Of a DNA stretch of 18,310 bases, positions 1-7,373 are shown in pieces; within the stretch, counting starts at the first letter, position 1; each line of letters begins with the position of its first letter. The notes below the pieces were generated by a model. That model had not been told where the DNA came from, made no database searches, and saw only the letters and a program-made list of their open reading frames with translations. The DNA comes from Burkholderiales bacterium (GTDB lineage Bacteria; Pseudomonadota; Gammaproteobacteria; Burkholderiales; Burkholderiaceae): assembly GCA_947371645.1 (NCBI GenBank), contig CANBQJ010000057.1:1-18310 (forward strand), written 5' to 3'. A program made the translations under genes and the position numbers.

Positions 1-141
1 CCGCGTGTGGGCATCTGGGGGACGGTGAAGCGCTGGTGGCGGCAACCAGCCAGGCGCGCGGGTGTCAAAGTGACACCGGCGGCGGCGCAAGGGGCCGAGG
101 CGGTGCTGGACGACGCGGAAGAAGCCTGGCGGGTGCGGTGA
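1..141 (+). CDS. possible C-terminal end of an unidentified protein (partial)
   Basis: Frame 1 is open from the window edge to a TGA at 139-141 and encodes about 46 residues, ending in an acidic stretch and WRVR. The product is rich in Ala, Arg and Trp and I do not recognise a family. Codon third positions are mostly G or C, as in the rest of the window. The last 15 bases lie inside the oppositely oriented tRNA-Ser gene, so the two genes are convergent and overlap. Frame 3 is also open here, so the coding call is weak. A perfect inverted repeat (61-77) lies inside it. Confidence 0.35.
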   Translation, partial: PRVGIWGTVKRWWRQPARRAGVKVTPAAAQGAEAVLDDAEEAWRVR

Positions 142-216
142 GATTCGAACTCACGGAGGGGATAAACCCTCGCCGGTTTTCAAGACCGGTGCCTTAAACC
201 GCTCGGCCACACACCC
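127..216 (-). tRNA. tRNA-Ser (anticodon UGA)
   Basis: Read on the minus strand from 216, the sequence folds as a class II tRNA. The acceptor strand GGGTGTG pairs with CGCACCC (one G-T pair). A D-arm follows (GGCCGAGCGGTTTAAGGC), then an anticodon stem CCGGT/ACCGG around CTTGAAA with anticodon TGA. There is a long variable arm (GAGGGTTTATCCCCTC) and a T-arm GTGAG-TTCGAAT-CTCAC. The discriminator is G, and CCA is genome-encoded at 129-127. The length of 90 nt is usual for tRNA-Ser. UGA reads UCA and other UCN serine codons. Its 3' end overlaps the end of a possible plus-strand gene. Confidence 0.97.
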
Positions 217-237
217 TGCAAGGCAGCCATTGTAGGC

Positions 238-1083
238 TCAAGCACCGGGCTGCCGGGCCTGCGGGCAGTCCAGTTGTGTCACTTCCAGCACACGGCCGTG
301 CGCTGGCCCCGGGCCGTCGTCCAGGCGCACTGCGGTGAGCTGGCCGCCCCAGACGCAGCCCGTGTCCAGCGACAGCAAGTCTGGCCGCTGGATGAAGCCC
401 AGCGTCGACCAGTGGCCAAAGGCCACCCGAGCGGACGCCGTGCGCCGGCCGGGCACCTCGAACCAGGGCATGAAACCCACAGGTGCCCCGCCAGCGCCTT
501 CCTTGGTGGCGAACTCCATCTCGCCGTCGGCCGCGCAAAACCGCAGGCGCGTGAGCGCGTTCACCACACAGCGCCAGCGGTCCGGGCCTTGCAGCGCCTC
601 GTCCCACTTGGCCGGCTGGTTGCCGTACATCAGGGGCAGGAAGGTGGCCAGGTCGGGGCCGCGCAACATCGCCTCCACCTCGGCGGCCAGGCTCAGGGTC
701 TGGTCCACACCCCACTGAGGCAGCACGCCGGCGTGCACCATCAGCCAGCCATGGGCCGACACCGCCAGGCGCTGCTGGCGCAGCCACCCCAGCCAGTCGT
801 CGCGGTCCGGAGCGTTCAGGATCTCGCTCAGGGTGTCGCTGCGGTGCGGTTTGCGCACGCCGTGCGCCACGGCCAGCAGGTGCAGGTCGTGGTTGCCCAG
901 CAGGCAGGTGACGGCGCCTTCCAGGCTGCGCAACAGGCGCAAGGTGTCCAGCGAGGCGGGCCCGCGGTTGACCAGGTCGCCCAGCACGTAAAGGTGGTCT
1001 CGCGACGGCGAAAAGCCCAGTTTGGCCAGCATGCCTTGCAGGGGGGCGCAACAGCCCTGCACATCGCCCATCACATGGATCAT
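238..1083 (-). CDS. apaH: symmetrical bis(5'-nucleosyl)-tetraphosphatase (diadenosine tetraphosphatase)
   Basis: ApaH hydrolyses Ap4A symmetrically to two ADP, and in other bacteria it also removes Np4 caps from RNA. The 281-residue product matches the usual length of about 280. The PPP-family metallophosphatase motifs appear in order: GDVQGC at 6-11, GDLVNRG at 35-41, GNHDLHLLA at 63-71, HAGV at 117-120 and GHW at 223-225, with the ApaH-typical LDTGCVWGG near 239-247. The usual His of the GDxHG motif is Gln here (Q9). I recall the same Gln in Pseudomonas ApaH, so this is probably normal outside enterics. The ATG at 1083 fits the family N-terminus, although no strong ribosome site precedes it. 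It is divergent from the CorC-type gene across 53 bp, and the tRNA-Ser gene starts 22 bp beyond its stop. Confidence 0.96.
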   Translation of the reverse strand: MIHVMGDVQGCCAPLQGMLAKLGFSPSRDHLYVLGDLVNRGPASLDTLRLLRSLEGAVTCLLGNHDLHLLAVAHGVRKPHRSDTLSEILNAPDRDDWLGWLRQQRLAVSAHGWLMVHAGVLPQWGVDQTLSLAAEVEAMLRGPDLATFLPLMYGNQPAKWDEALQGPDRWRCVVNALTRLRFCAADGEMEFATKEGAGGAPVGFMPWFEVPGRRTASARVAFGHWSTLGFIQRPDLLSLDTGCVWGGQLTAVRLDDGPGPAHGRVLEVTQLDCPQARQPGA

Positions 1084-1136
1084 GGGGGCGATTCTGCTAC
1101 GCTCATGCGATCTGCGTTGATGGCCGGGAATGCACC

Positions 1137-2441
1137 GTGCCGCTTATGGACCTGGCCCTGCTGATCTTCCTGACCTTGCTCAACGGCTTGTTCGCCATGT
1201 CGGAGATGGGGCTGGCCGCCAGCCGCAAGGCCCGTCTTCAGGTCATGGCCGAAACCGGCGACGTCGGGGCCATGGTGGCCATGAGCCTGCACGACAACCC
1301 CACGCAGTTCCTGTCCACGGTGCAAATTGGCATCACGTCCATCGGTGTGCTCAACGGCATCGTGGGTGAAGCGGCGTTCTCGCCACCCCTGGCCGACTGG
1401 CTGCAGACCAAATTCCCGCTCACAGACCGTGTCGCCAGCATCACGGCCACGGCGCTGGTGGTGATCATCATCACCATCGTGTCCATCATCTTTGGCGAAC
1501 TGGTGCCCAAGCGCGTCGGCCAGATGTACCCGGAGTCCGTGGCCCGCCTGATTTCGCGCCCCATGTTGTGGCTGTCGCGCGCCACGCGGCCGCTGGTGCG
1601 CTTCCTGTCGTTCACCACAGACGCCGTGCTCAAGCTGCTGGGCATCAGGGACAACGGCAGCCGCAGCGTCACCGAAGAAGAGATTGCCGCGCAGCTGGAA
1701 GAGGGGCTGGACGCCGGCGTGATCGAGGCCCACGAGCACCAGATGGTGCGCAATGTGTTCCGCCTGGACGACCGCCAGATCGGCTCGATGATGATCCCGC
1801 GCAGCGACATCGCCTGGCTGAACCTCGAGGTCTCGGTGAGCGACAACCTGGCCACCATCGCCCAGCACGGCTATTCGCGCTACCCGGTTTGCCGCGGTGG
1901 CCTGGACGATGTGGTGGGCGTGGCTTCGGCGCAGTCGCTGCTGCACCAGCTGTCGCAGTCGGGCGAGATCGAGCTGGACAAGGGCCTGTTGCCGGCTGTC
2001 TTCGTACCGGAGACGCTCTCGGGCATGGAGCTGCTGGAGCACTTCCGCGGCTCGGACACGCAGATGGTCTTCGTGGTGGACGAGTATGGTGAGATCCAGG
2101 GTGTGATCACCTTGCGCGACGTGCTGGAGGCCATCACTGGCGAATTCAAGCCCCCTGAGCCGGAAGACGCCTGGGCCATCCAGCGTGACGATGGCTCCTG
2201 GCTGATCGACGGGCTGATCCCGGTGCCCGAGCTCAAGGACAGGCTGGAGATCAAGTCCATGCCAGACGAAGACCGGGGCCGCTACAACACCCTGGCCGGC
2301 ATGGTGATGCTGCTCTTGGGCCGCCTGCCGCAAACCACCGACGCGGTCGAGTGGGAAGACTGGCGCTACGAGGTGGTCGACATGGACGGCAAGCGCATCG
2401 ACAAGGTTCTGGCCACCCGCCTGCCCCCATCGCGCCATTGA
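1137..2441 (+). CDS. CNNM/CorC-HlyC family membrane protein (DUF21, CBS pair, CorC_HlyC domain)
   Basis: This is an inner-membrane protein of the hemolysin C/CorC/YtfL (PaeA) family. Family members are linked to magnesium, cobalt or polyamine efflux; the substrate cannot be read from the sequence. An N-terminal DUF21 transmembrane domain (about 1-190) has hydrophobic segments near 5-25, 62-80 and 98-120 and the conserved GELVPKRV at 120-127. A CBS pair follows: CBS1 about 219-272 starting MIPRSDI, and CBS2 about 286-337 ending ITLRDVLEAITGEF. A CorC_HlyC domain runs from about 345 to 430, with GRYNTLAG at 381-388. The length of 434 is typical. I chose GTG 1137 because GGGAA (1126-1130) sits 6 bases upstream; ATG 1146 is the alternative and would shorten the protein by 3 residues. 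It is convergent with comEC, with 19 bp between the stop codons and no clear terminator. Confidence 0.91.
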   Translation: MPLMDLALLIFLTLLNGLFAMSEMGLAASRKARLQVMAETGDVGAMVAMSLHDNPTQFLSTVQIGITSIGVLNGIVGEAAFSPPLADWLQTKFPLTDRVASITATALVVIIITIVSIIFGELVPKRVGQMYPESVARLISRPMLWLSRATRPLVRFLSFTTDAVLKLLGIRDNGSRSVTEEEIAAQLEEGLDAGVIEAHEHQMVRNVFRLDDRQIGSMMIPRSDIAWLNLEVSVSDNLATIAQHGYSRYPVCRGGLDDVVGVASAQSLLHQLSQSGEIELDKGLLPAVFVPETLSGMELLEHFRGSDTQMVFVVDEYGEIQGVITLRDVLEAITGEFKPPEPEDAWAIQRDDGSWLIDGLIPVPELKDRLEIKSMPDEDRGRYNTLAGMVMLLLGRLPQTTDAVEWEDWRYEVVDMDGKRIDKVLATRLPPSRH

Positions 2442-2460
2442 AGCCGATTGCGGGCGCGCT

Positions 2461-5181
2461 TCAGCCCCCCGGCGCTTCGGGCGAGTCGCTCCAGTGGTGG
2501 GGGTGCGCTGAGCGCCAACAATGACCCAGACTGGGCAGGGCGCCAGGCGCTGAGGGTGTGCCCTGGTGAGCCGGCGCAAGTGAGGTGCCTTCTTCATCAC
2601 TGGCCCACCACCAGGCGCCACAGGTGGGGGTGGCCACCCAAGACAGCCCCAGGGCTTCATACCGTGACAGCACGCCTGGAGACGGGTGCCCATACCGGTT
2701 GCGTGCACCTGCCTGGACCACCACCTGCGCCGGCTGCACCGCCTGCAGGAATTCAGGCGTGGAGGATGTTGCGCTGCCGTGATGGGGCGCCATCAAGACC
2801 GTGGCGCGAAGGGCCGCACGCAATTCGGGGTCATGTTCGGCCTGCTGCACCAGGGCGGCTTCTTGCGGCGCCTCGATGTCGGCAGTCAGCAGCAGGCTGC
2901 GTGCTGGCCGGGCCCCGTCCGTGTCACGGCTCACCCTGAGCACGCAAGAGTGGGCGTTGGGCTCGTCAGCGTGCTCACCTGCCCGCATGGGGTGCAACAC
3001 TTCAAAGCGCACGCCGTCCCAATCCCAGCTCAAGCCCTGCTGGCAGGCGACATGGGGCAAGGGCTGCGGCCCTCCCTGAGCGCGCCAGCTCAGCCAGGTG
3101 CGAACCGGGTGCTCAGGCACCAGGCTGCTCACCAGCTGCGTCACCGGCAGCCCCGCCAGCACCGACAAGGCACCGCCCACGTGGTCGCTGTCTTCATGGC
3201 TGATCATCAGCACATCGAGTTTGCGCACACCCAGGGTCTGCAAGGCCGGCAGGATGTGTCGCGCGCCAGCGTCCATGTCCTCGCCCATCCTGGGGCCGGT
3301 GTCAAACAGCAAGGCGTGCTGCCGGGTGCGCACCAGCACCGCCGTGCCCTGACCGATGTCGATGGCCAGGGTTTGAAACTGCCCGGCCACCGGCAGGGGC
3401 AGCAGGTGCCAGCCCGGCGGCAAGGCCAGCAGGGGCAGCAAAGCCAAGGCCCAGCCCCATCGCCATCCGCGCGGACCGGGCCACACCCACAGCAAGCCTG
3501 CCAGCACGCCCCAGAGGCCCAGCCAGGTGGGGGGCTCCGCCCAGGCACCCACCGCCCATGACCAGCTGGCCACGTGGCGCAAGGCCTGCATGAACACATC
3601 GAGCACCGCCGCGTCCAGCCGCCACAGCGGCGGACAGGCCATGCCCAGCAAAGCCAGCGGTGTCACGCACAAGTCGAACAGGGGGATGGCCAGCAGGTTC
3701 ACCAGCACCCCCGCCAGCGACACCTGGTGGAAACACACCACCGCCACCGGCGCCATGGCCACCGACAGCAACACCTGCACCCTGGTCAGCGCACGGACTG
3801 CCGCCCACACCGTGCGCCACGCCGATCCACACCAGCCCGCCCAAGCCGCCAGACCCGGGACAGACCCACGTTCTTCTGGCTCGGGCGTGCCCGCATCTCC
3901 CATGGTCATCAGCACCACCACACACAGGAAGGACAACCAGAAGCCCGCTTGCAACAGCGCCCAGGGGTCGATGAGGGCCACCGCTGCCATCACCCACAGG
4001 CTGGAGAGCGTCCAGGGCCAATCCCGGCCGCTGGCACGCAACAGCGCCAGGCCCAGCATGGTCCACACCGTGCGCTGAGCCGGCAAGCCCCACCCCGACA
4101 GGACGGCATAGGCCGCACACACCGAGATGGACAAGGCCGCCGCCGCCAAGGGTGCCGGACAGGCGTGGGCCAGGCGCTGTGACCGCCCCCAATGCCGGCG
4201 CACCAGCCAGGCCACCCACCAGCCCACCACCGCGATGTGAGACCCGCTGATGCTCACCAGGTGGGCCACGCCGGTGCGGCGAAACACGTCCCAGTCGTCG
4301 CGGGTCACGGCAGACTGGTCGCCCACGGTGAGCCCGGCCAGCACGCCCGCCAAGGCAGGCTCATCCACCTGTTGCGTGATGCGAGCGCGCAAAGCAGCCC
4401 GCCACCGGTCCAGCATCCCGACCAGGCGCCAGGCGGACGCTGGCCGATCCTGGCGCAGGTCTGCGGGCTTGTTGCCCACTCGGCCCACGGCCCCGATGCC
4501 GTGCTCCCAGGCCATGAGCACGGCATCGGGGCCGCCCGGGTTGGCCACGCCATCGGGTCGATGCCAGTTGGCCTTCAACCACCAAGAGCTCCCTGGCAGC
4601 GGCATGGGCCCGAGAGGCCAATAGACGCGCACGCGCTGGATCGGCGTCAGGCGGGGCAACTCGCTGTCGGCGACGGCCACCAGGCGCCCGGCCTTCCGCG
4701 CCGGCACAGGGTCACCCTGCCAGCGCAGCACCTGCGCCTCCAGCTGCCAGCCCCCCGTTGGCAAAGGCTGAGGCAGGCTGTCCACCAGCACCTGCGCGCC
4801 GGCCAGCCGGGGGCCAAGGTCCGCAGGCCACATGGCGGCGGCGCGGACCTGCGCACGCCATCCCACCATCGCGAACGCACACATGGCCAGGGCCAAGCCA
4901 CACAGCAGCTGGCGCCCTGCCACCAGCCACACAGGGGCGAGCACCTTCGGCAGCCTGTGCCCTGCCCAGACCAGCGAGGCCAGCGCGCAGCCGGACACCG
5001 CCACCAAGGCCTGACACCAGGCCATGGGCCACAGTGAAGGACTCAGCAACCCTGCCGCCAAGCCCAACAACAGACACCCAGGCCCGCCATACCAGGCGCG
5101 CAGCGACGCCGCAGGCCAGCTGCCCACGGCAACGCTGGGCTCGCCCGCCACGGCAGCGAATGGCATGCCCACCGCGCTCAC
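2461..5181 (-). CDS. comEC: DNA internalization-related competence protein ComEC/Rec2
   Basis: ComEC is the inner-membrane channel that carries single-stranded DNA into the cytoplasm during natural transformation. The 906-residue product shows the full architecture: N-terminal membrane segments and a DUF4131-like region (about 30-230), a multi-pass Competence domain (about 270-580) with the hallmark [13 protein letters not shown] near 307-319, and a C-terminal metallo-beta-lactamase-like domain (about 600-860). The last domain carries DIGQG 608-612, [10 protein letters not shown] 661-670, LLTADIE 764-770, APHHGS 798-803 and GHPSP 831-835. These are the metal-site motifs expected for the proposed nuclease. 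The position after GQG is Thr rather than the frequent Asp, which varies among ComECs. The start GTG (5181-5179) overlaps the intI stop TGA (5180-5178) as GTGA. ATG 5166 is an alternative start. Neither has a strong ribosome site, which suggests reinitiation after intI. There is no frameshift or truncation. Confidence 0.95.
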   Translation of the reverse strand: MSAVGMPFAAVAGEPSVAVGSWPAASLRAWYGGPGCLLLGLAAGLLSPSLWPMAWCQALVAVSGCALASLVWAGHRLPKVLAPVWLVAGRQLLCGLALAMCAFAMVGWRAQVRAAAMWPADLGPRLAGAQVLVDSLPQPLPTGGWQLEAQVLRWQGDPVPARKAGRLVAVADSELPRLTPIQRVRVYWPLGPMPLPGSSWWLKANWHRPDGVANPGGPDAVLMAWEHGIGAVGRVGNKPADLRQDRPASAWRLVGMLDRWRAALRARITQQVDEPALAGVLAGLTVGDQSAVTRDDWDVFRRTGVAHLVSISGSHIAVVGWWVAWLVRRHWGRSQRLAHACPAPLAAAALSISVCAAYAVLSGWGLPAQRTVWTMLGLALLRASGRDWPWTLSSLWVMAAVALIDPWALLQAGFWLSFLCVVVLMTMGDAGTPEPEERGSVPGLAAWAGWCGSAWRTVWAAVRALTRVQVLLSVAMAPVAVVCFHQVSLAGVLVNLLAIPLFDLCVTPLALLGMACPPLWRLDAAVLDVFMQALRHVASWSWAVGAWAEPPTWLGLWGVLAGLLWVWPGPRGWRWGWALALLPLLALPPGWHLLPLPVAGQFQTLAIDIGQGTAVLVRTRQHALLFDTGPRMGEDMDAGARHILPALQTLGVRKLDVLMISHEDSDHVGGALSVLAGLPVTQLVSSLVPEHPVRTWLSWRAQGGPQPLPHVACQQGLSWDWDGVRFEVLHPMRAGEHADEPNAHSCVLRVSRDTDGARPARSLLLTADIEAPQEAALVQQAEHDPELRAALRATVLMAPHHGSATSSTPEFLQAVQPAQVVVQAGARNRYGHPSPGVLSRYEALGLSWVATPTCGAWWWASDEEGTSLAPAHQGTPSAPGALPSLGHCWRSAHPHHWSDSPEAPGG

Positions 5182-6176
5182 AGCACGTCCAACGGGCTTT
5201 GCACCCCGCCGCCACCCACTTTGAGCACGTGGGTGTAGATCATCGTGGTGCTCACGTCGCTGTGGCCCAGCAGTTCTTGCACGGTCCGGATGTCGTAGCG
5301 GGCCTGCAGCAGGTGGGTGGCAAAAGAATGCCTGAGCGTGTGAGGCGAAGCCGGCTTGACGATGGCCGTGCGGCGCAGCGCCCGCTTGAACGCCCGCTGG
5401 AAGGTCTGGTCCAGCAGGTGGTGGCGGCGCCGGATCTGGTCACGCGGGTCCATGGCCGTTTCGGCCGCCGGGAACAACCAGAACCAGCTCCATGTGTGGC
5501 CCACGTTGGGGTATTTGGCCGCCAACGCGTGGGGCGTCCACACACCGGCCAGCTTCGCTTTGCGGTCCCCGGCCCACAAGACCTGCGCGTGACGGATCTG
5601 TGCACGCAATGGCACGACCAGGCGAGCGGGCAGCATCACCGTGCGGTCCTTGCCACCCTTACCGTCCCGCACCACGATGGCGCGGTGGTCGAAGTCGACG
5701 TCCTTGATGCGCAGGCGCAGGCCCTCCATGAGCCGCATGCCCGTACCGTAGAGCAACTGCCCGAACAGCTGGTGTGCGGGCTCCAGGGCGGCCAGCACCT
5801 GCCCCACCTCTTCGTGCGACAGCACCACGGGCAGCTTGCGTGAGCCCTTGGGCCGCCCGATGTCCTGGAACCAGGGCATGTCCATGCCCAGCACCTGCTT
5901 GTAGAGGAAGAGCAAGGCCGACAGCGCCTGCTTGTGCGTCGATGCCGACACCTTGCGCTCATTGGCCAGGTGGCTGAGGAAGGCCTCCACCTCGGCCACG
6001 CCCAGTTCACGCGGGTGCTTCAAGCCGGCAAATCGCACGAAATCGCGCACCCATTGGACATAGGCCTGTTCGGTGCGCAGGCTGTAGTGCAGGTAACGGG
6101 TGCGTTCCCGGACCTGGTCCAGCAGCATGGGTGACTGCAAGGCAGGCATGGGCAATGGCATGTCGGGCGCGACCAT
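5178..6176 (-). CDS. intI: integron integrase IntI (site-specific tyrosine recombinase)
   Basis: IntI recombines attI and attC sites to capture, excise and shuffle gene cassettes. This 332-residue protein aligns from memory along its whole length with IntI1 of class 1 integrons (337 residues), well beyond the catalytic core. Shared blocks include [41 protein letters not shown] and [12 protein letters not shown]. Catalytic residues are all present: R148, K173, H279, R282, H305 and nucleophile Y314, each offset by two from IntI1. The IntI-specific insertion is present at about 218-238 ([17 protein letters not shown]), which separates it from XerC/XerD. I chose ATG 6176 because it gives the family length and follows GGGAGAGGAG at 6196-6187; the frame stays open upstream to 6326. 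Base composition by eye matches the neighbours. The stop overlaps the comEC start, and ridA is divergent. No cassette array flanks it on either side. Confidence 0.96.
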   Translation of the reverse strand: MVAPDMPLPMPALQSPMLLDQVRERTRYLHYSLRTEQAYVQWVRDFVRFAGLKHPRELGVAEVEAFLSHLANERKVSASTHKQALSALLFLYKQVLGMDMPWFQDIGRPKGSRKLPVVLSHEEVGQVLAALEPAHQLFGQLLYGTGMRLMEGLRLRIKDVDFDHRAIVVRDGKGGKDRTVMLPARLVVPLRAQIRHAQVLWAGDRKAKLAGVWTPHALAAKYPNVGHTWSWFWLFPAAETAMDPRDQIRRRHHLLDQTFQRAFKRALRRTAIVKPASPHTLRHSFATHLLQARYDIRTVQELLGHSDVSTTMIYTHVLKVGGGGVQSPLDVL

Positions 6177-6397
6177 GGTGGGTCCACTCCTCTCCCTGTT
6201 GGCGTGTTGTTCGTTTGCTCTGTCGGCAGTCTCTTCAAACATGTGCCGACCAACCACCCACAAAAGGAGGCGAGGCCACCCATACCTCCGGGGGATGACA
6301 AGTCGCTCAGCCACGCGCCAAGGCACGCTGCGATAGACTCAGGCCCACAGCTCGCCGACCGGCGCGCGAGCCCGCACAACGCGCACACCGCATCGCC
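6177..6397. other. intI/ridA divergent intergenic region, expected location of attI
   Basis: This is the 221 bp upstream of intI, where attI and the cassette promoter lie in classical integrons. I searched both strands for the core RYYYAAC/GTTRRRY and found no exact match; GTTGGCG (6198-6204, +) and GTTGGTC (6254-6248, -) each differ at one position. No CTG-N10-CAG LexA-type box was seen. On the minus strand GGAGG (6289-6285) can pair with CCTCC (6270-6266), followed directly by TTTT. A weak -10-like TAGACT (6334-6339) could serve ridA, but no -35 is evident. Nothing else is recognised. Confidence 0.5.
6187..6196 (-). promoter_or_regulatory. ribosome binding site deciding the intI start
   Basis: The minus strand reads GGGAGAGGAG, a strong Shine-Dalgarno match, 10 bases before ATG 6176. 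It supports the 332-residue integrase over the 382-residue frame that begins with a GTG at 6326. Confidence 0.75.
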
Positions 6398-6853
6398 ATG
6401 TCCATCGCACAACGCCTCCAAGACCTGGGCATCACCCTGCCCCCCGTGTCCGTTCCCGCTGCCGCCTACGTGCCCTTCGTGCGCACCGGCAACCTGGTGT
6501 TCCTGTCGGGTCACATTGCCAAGCGCAACGGCCAGGTCTGGGCGGGGCAACTGGGCAAGGGCCTCAGCACTGCCGAGGGCAAGGAGGCCGCACGCCTGGT
6601 GGCCATCGACCTGCTGGGCACACTGAATGCGGCCGCCGGTGGCCTGGATCACGTGGTGCGCATCGTCAAGGTGATGTCGCTGGTCAACAGCACGCCCGAT
6701 TTCACCGAGCAGCACCTGGTGACCAACGGCTGCTCCGAATTGCTGGCCGAAGTGCTTGGCGAAGCCGGCGTGCACGCCCGCAGCGCCTTCGGTGTGGCCC
6801 AGATCCCCCTGGGTGCTTGCGTTGAAATCGAACTCATCGCCGAAGTGCGCTGA
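6398..6853 (+). CDS. RidA family protein (YjgF/YER057c/UK114)
   Basis: RidA proteins hydrolyse reactive enamine/imine intermediates such as 2-aminoacrylate released by PLP enzymes; paralogue subfamilies have other or unknown roles. The 151-residue product has the chorismate-mutase-like RidA core. It carries LVFLSGHIAKRNG (33-45), the central VVRIVKVMSLVNS (86-98) and the C-terminal HARSAFGVAQIPLGACVEIE (126-145). R128 is at the position of the substrate-carboxylate-binding Arg. It is longer at the N-terminus than E. coli RidA (128 residues), as in the subgroup of RidA-like proteins of about 150 residues, so deaminase activity is likely but not certain. The ATG at 6398 has no strong ribosome site. 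dsbB follows after 22 bp on the same strand, and intI is divergent. Confidence 0.92.
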   Translation: MSIAQRLQDLGITLPPVSVPAAAYVPFVRTGNLVFLSGHIAKRNGQVWAGQLGKGLSTAEGKEAARLVAIDLLGTLNAAAGGLDHVVRIVKVMSLVNSTPDFTEQHLVTNGCSELLAEVLGEAGVHARSAFGVAQIPLGACVEIELIAEVR

Positions 6854-6875
6854 CACAGCAGAGCGCCCGCCCGTC

Positions 6876-7373
6876 ATGAAGCTTCCCATGCATTCGCGCC
6901 TGCTGCCCGCAGCAGCAGCCATGGCCTGCGTGGCCGCCGTGGGCGCCGCCCTCTATGGCCAGCACGAGCTCAACATGCAGCCCTGCCCCTGGTGCATCCT
7001 CCAGCGCATGCTGTTCATGCTCCTGGCCGCCTGGCTGGGCGTGGCGGCCTTGCTGCCCCGCTCTGCCCTGCAGCGCGGCTGGTCGGCGCTGGCCGCCGTG
7101 CCTGCCGCCTGCGGCATCGCCGCCGCGCTGTGGCAGCACTTCGTGGCCGCCAAATCGGCGTCTTGTGCGCTCACCCTGGCCGACCGCATCCTCACCACCA
7201 CCGGGCTGGACGTGCAGTTTCCTGAGGTCTTCGAGGTGCGCGCCAACTGTTCTGACGCGGCCGTGAGCATCCTGGGCGTGCCATTCGAGTTCTGGAGCCT
7301 GGCGCTGTTCGCCATCCTGGCCGCCCTGGCCCTGGGTCACGCACTCGCCCGTGCGCCCGATGCTGGACACTGA
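6876..7373 (+). CDS. dsbB: disulfide bond formation protein B
   Basis: DsbB is the inner-membrane quinone reductase that reoxidises the periplasmic dithiol oxidase DsbA. The 165-residue product has four predicted membrane segments (about 9-27, 43-60, 69-88 and 137-157). Both cysteine pairs are present: the first-loop CPWC at C37/C40 and the second-loop C97/C125. The QRM just after CPWC and the terminal ILGVPFEFWSLALF segment are typical of the family. I chose ATG 6876, which begins MKLPMHSRLL directly before the first membrane segment; ATG 6888 is possible. The frame is open upstream into ridA, but that extension is not family-like. The stop overlaps the start of pabBC, so these genes are probably co-transcribed. 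Confidence 0.94.
   Translation: MKLPMHSRLLPAAAAMACVAAVGAALYGQHELNMQPCPWCILQRMLFMLLAAWLGVAALLPRSALQRGWSALAAVPAACGIAAALWQHFVAAKSASCALTLADRILTTTGLDVQFPEVFEVRANCSDAAVSILGVPFEFWSLALFAILAALALGHALARAPDAGH

Noticed and set aside
1080..2708. Long minus-strand open frame opposite the CorC-type gene
   Set aside because: His/Gln/Arg-rich, low-complexity translation typical of the antisense of GC-rich coding sequence. The plus-strand protein has clear DUF21, CBS and CorC domains.
6196..6232. LexA/SOS box in the intI promoter, as in some integrons
   Set aside because: CTG at 6196 and 6220 have no CAG at the required 10-base spacing; no CTG-N10-CAG palindrome was found upstream of intI.
5178..6326. Recombinase as XerC/XerD or a prophage integrase, and a 382-residue version starting at 6326
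   Set aside because: The IntI insertion and full-length resemblance to IntI1 exclude Xer and phage types. The longer version starts at a GTG without ribosome site and adds 50 residues unlike any IntI N-terminus, whereas ATG 6176 has a strong site.
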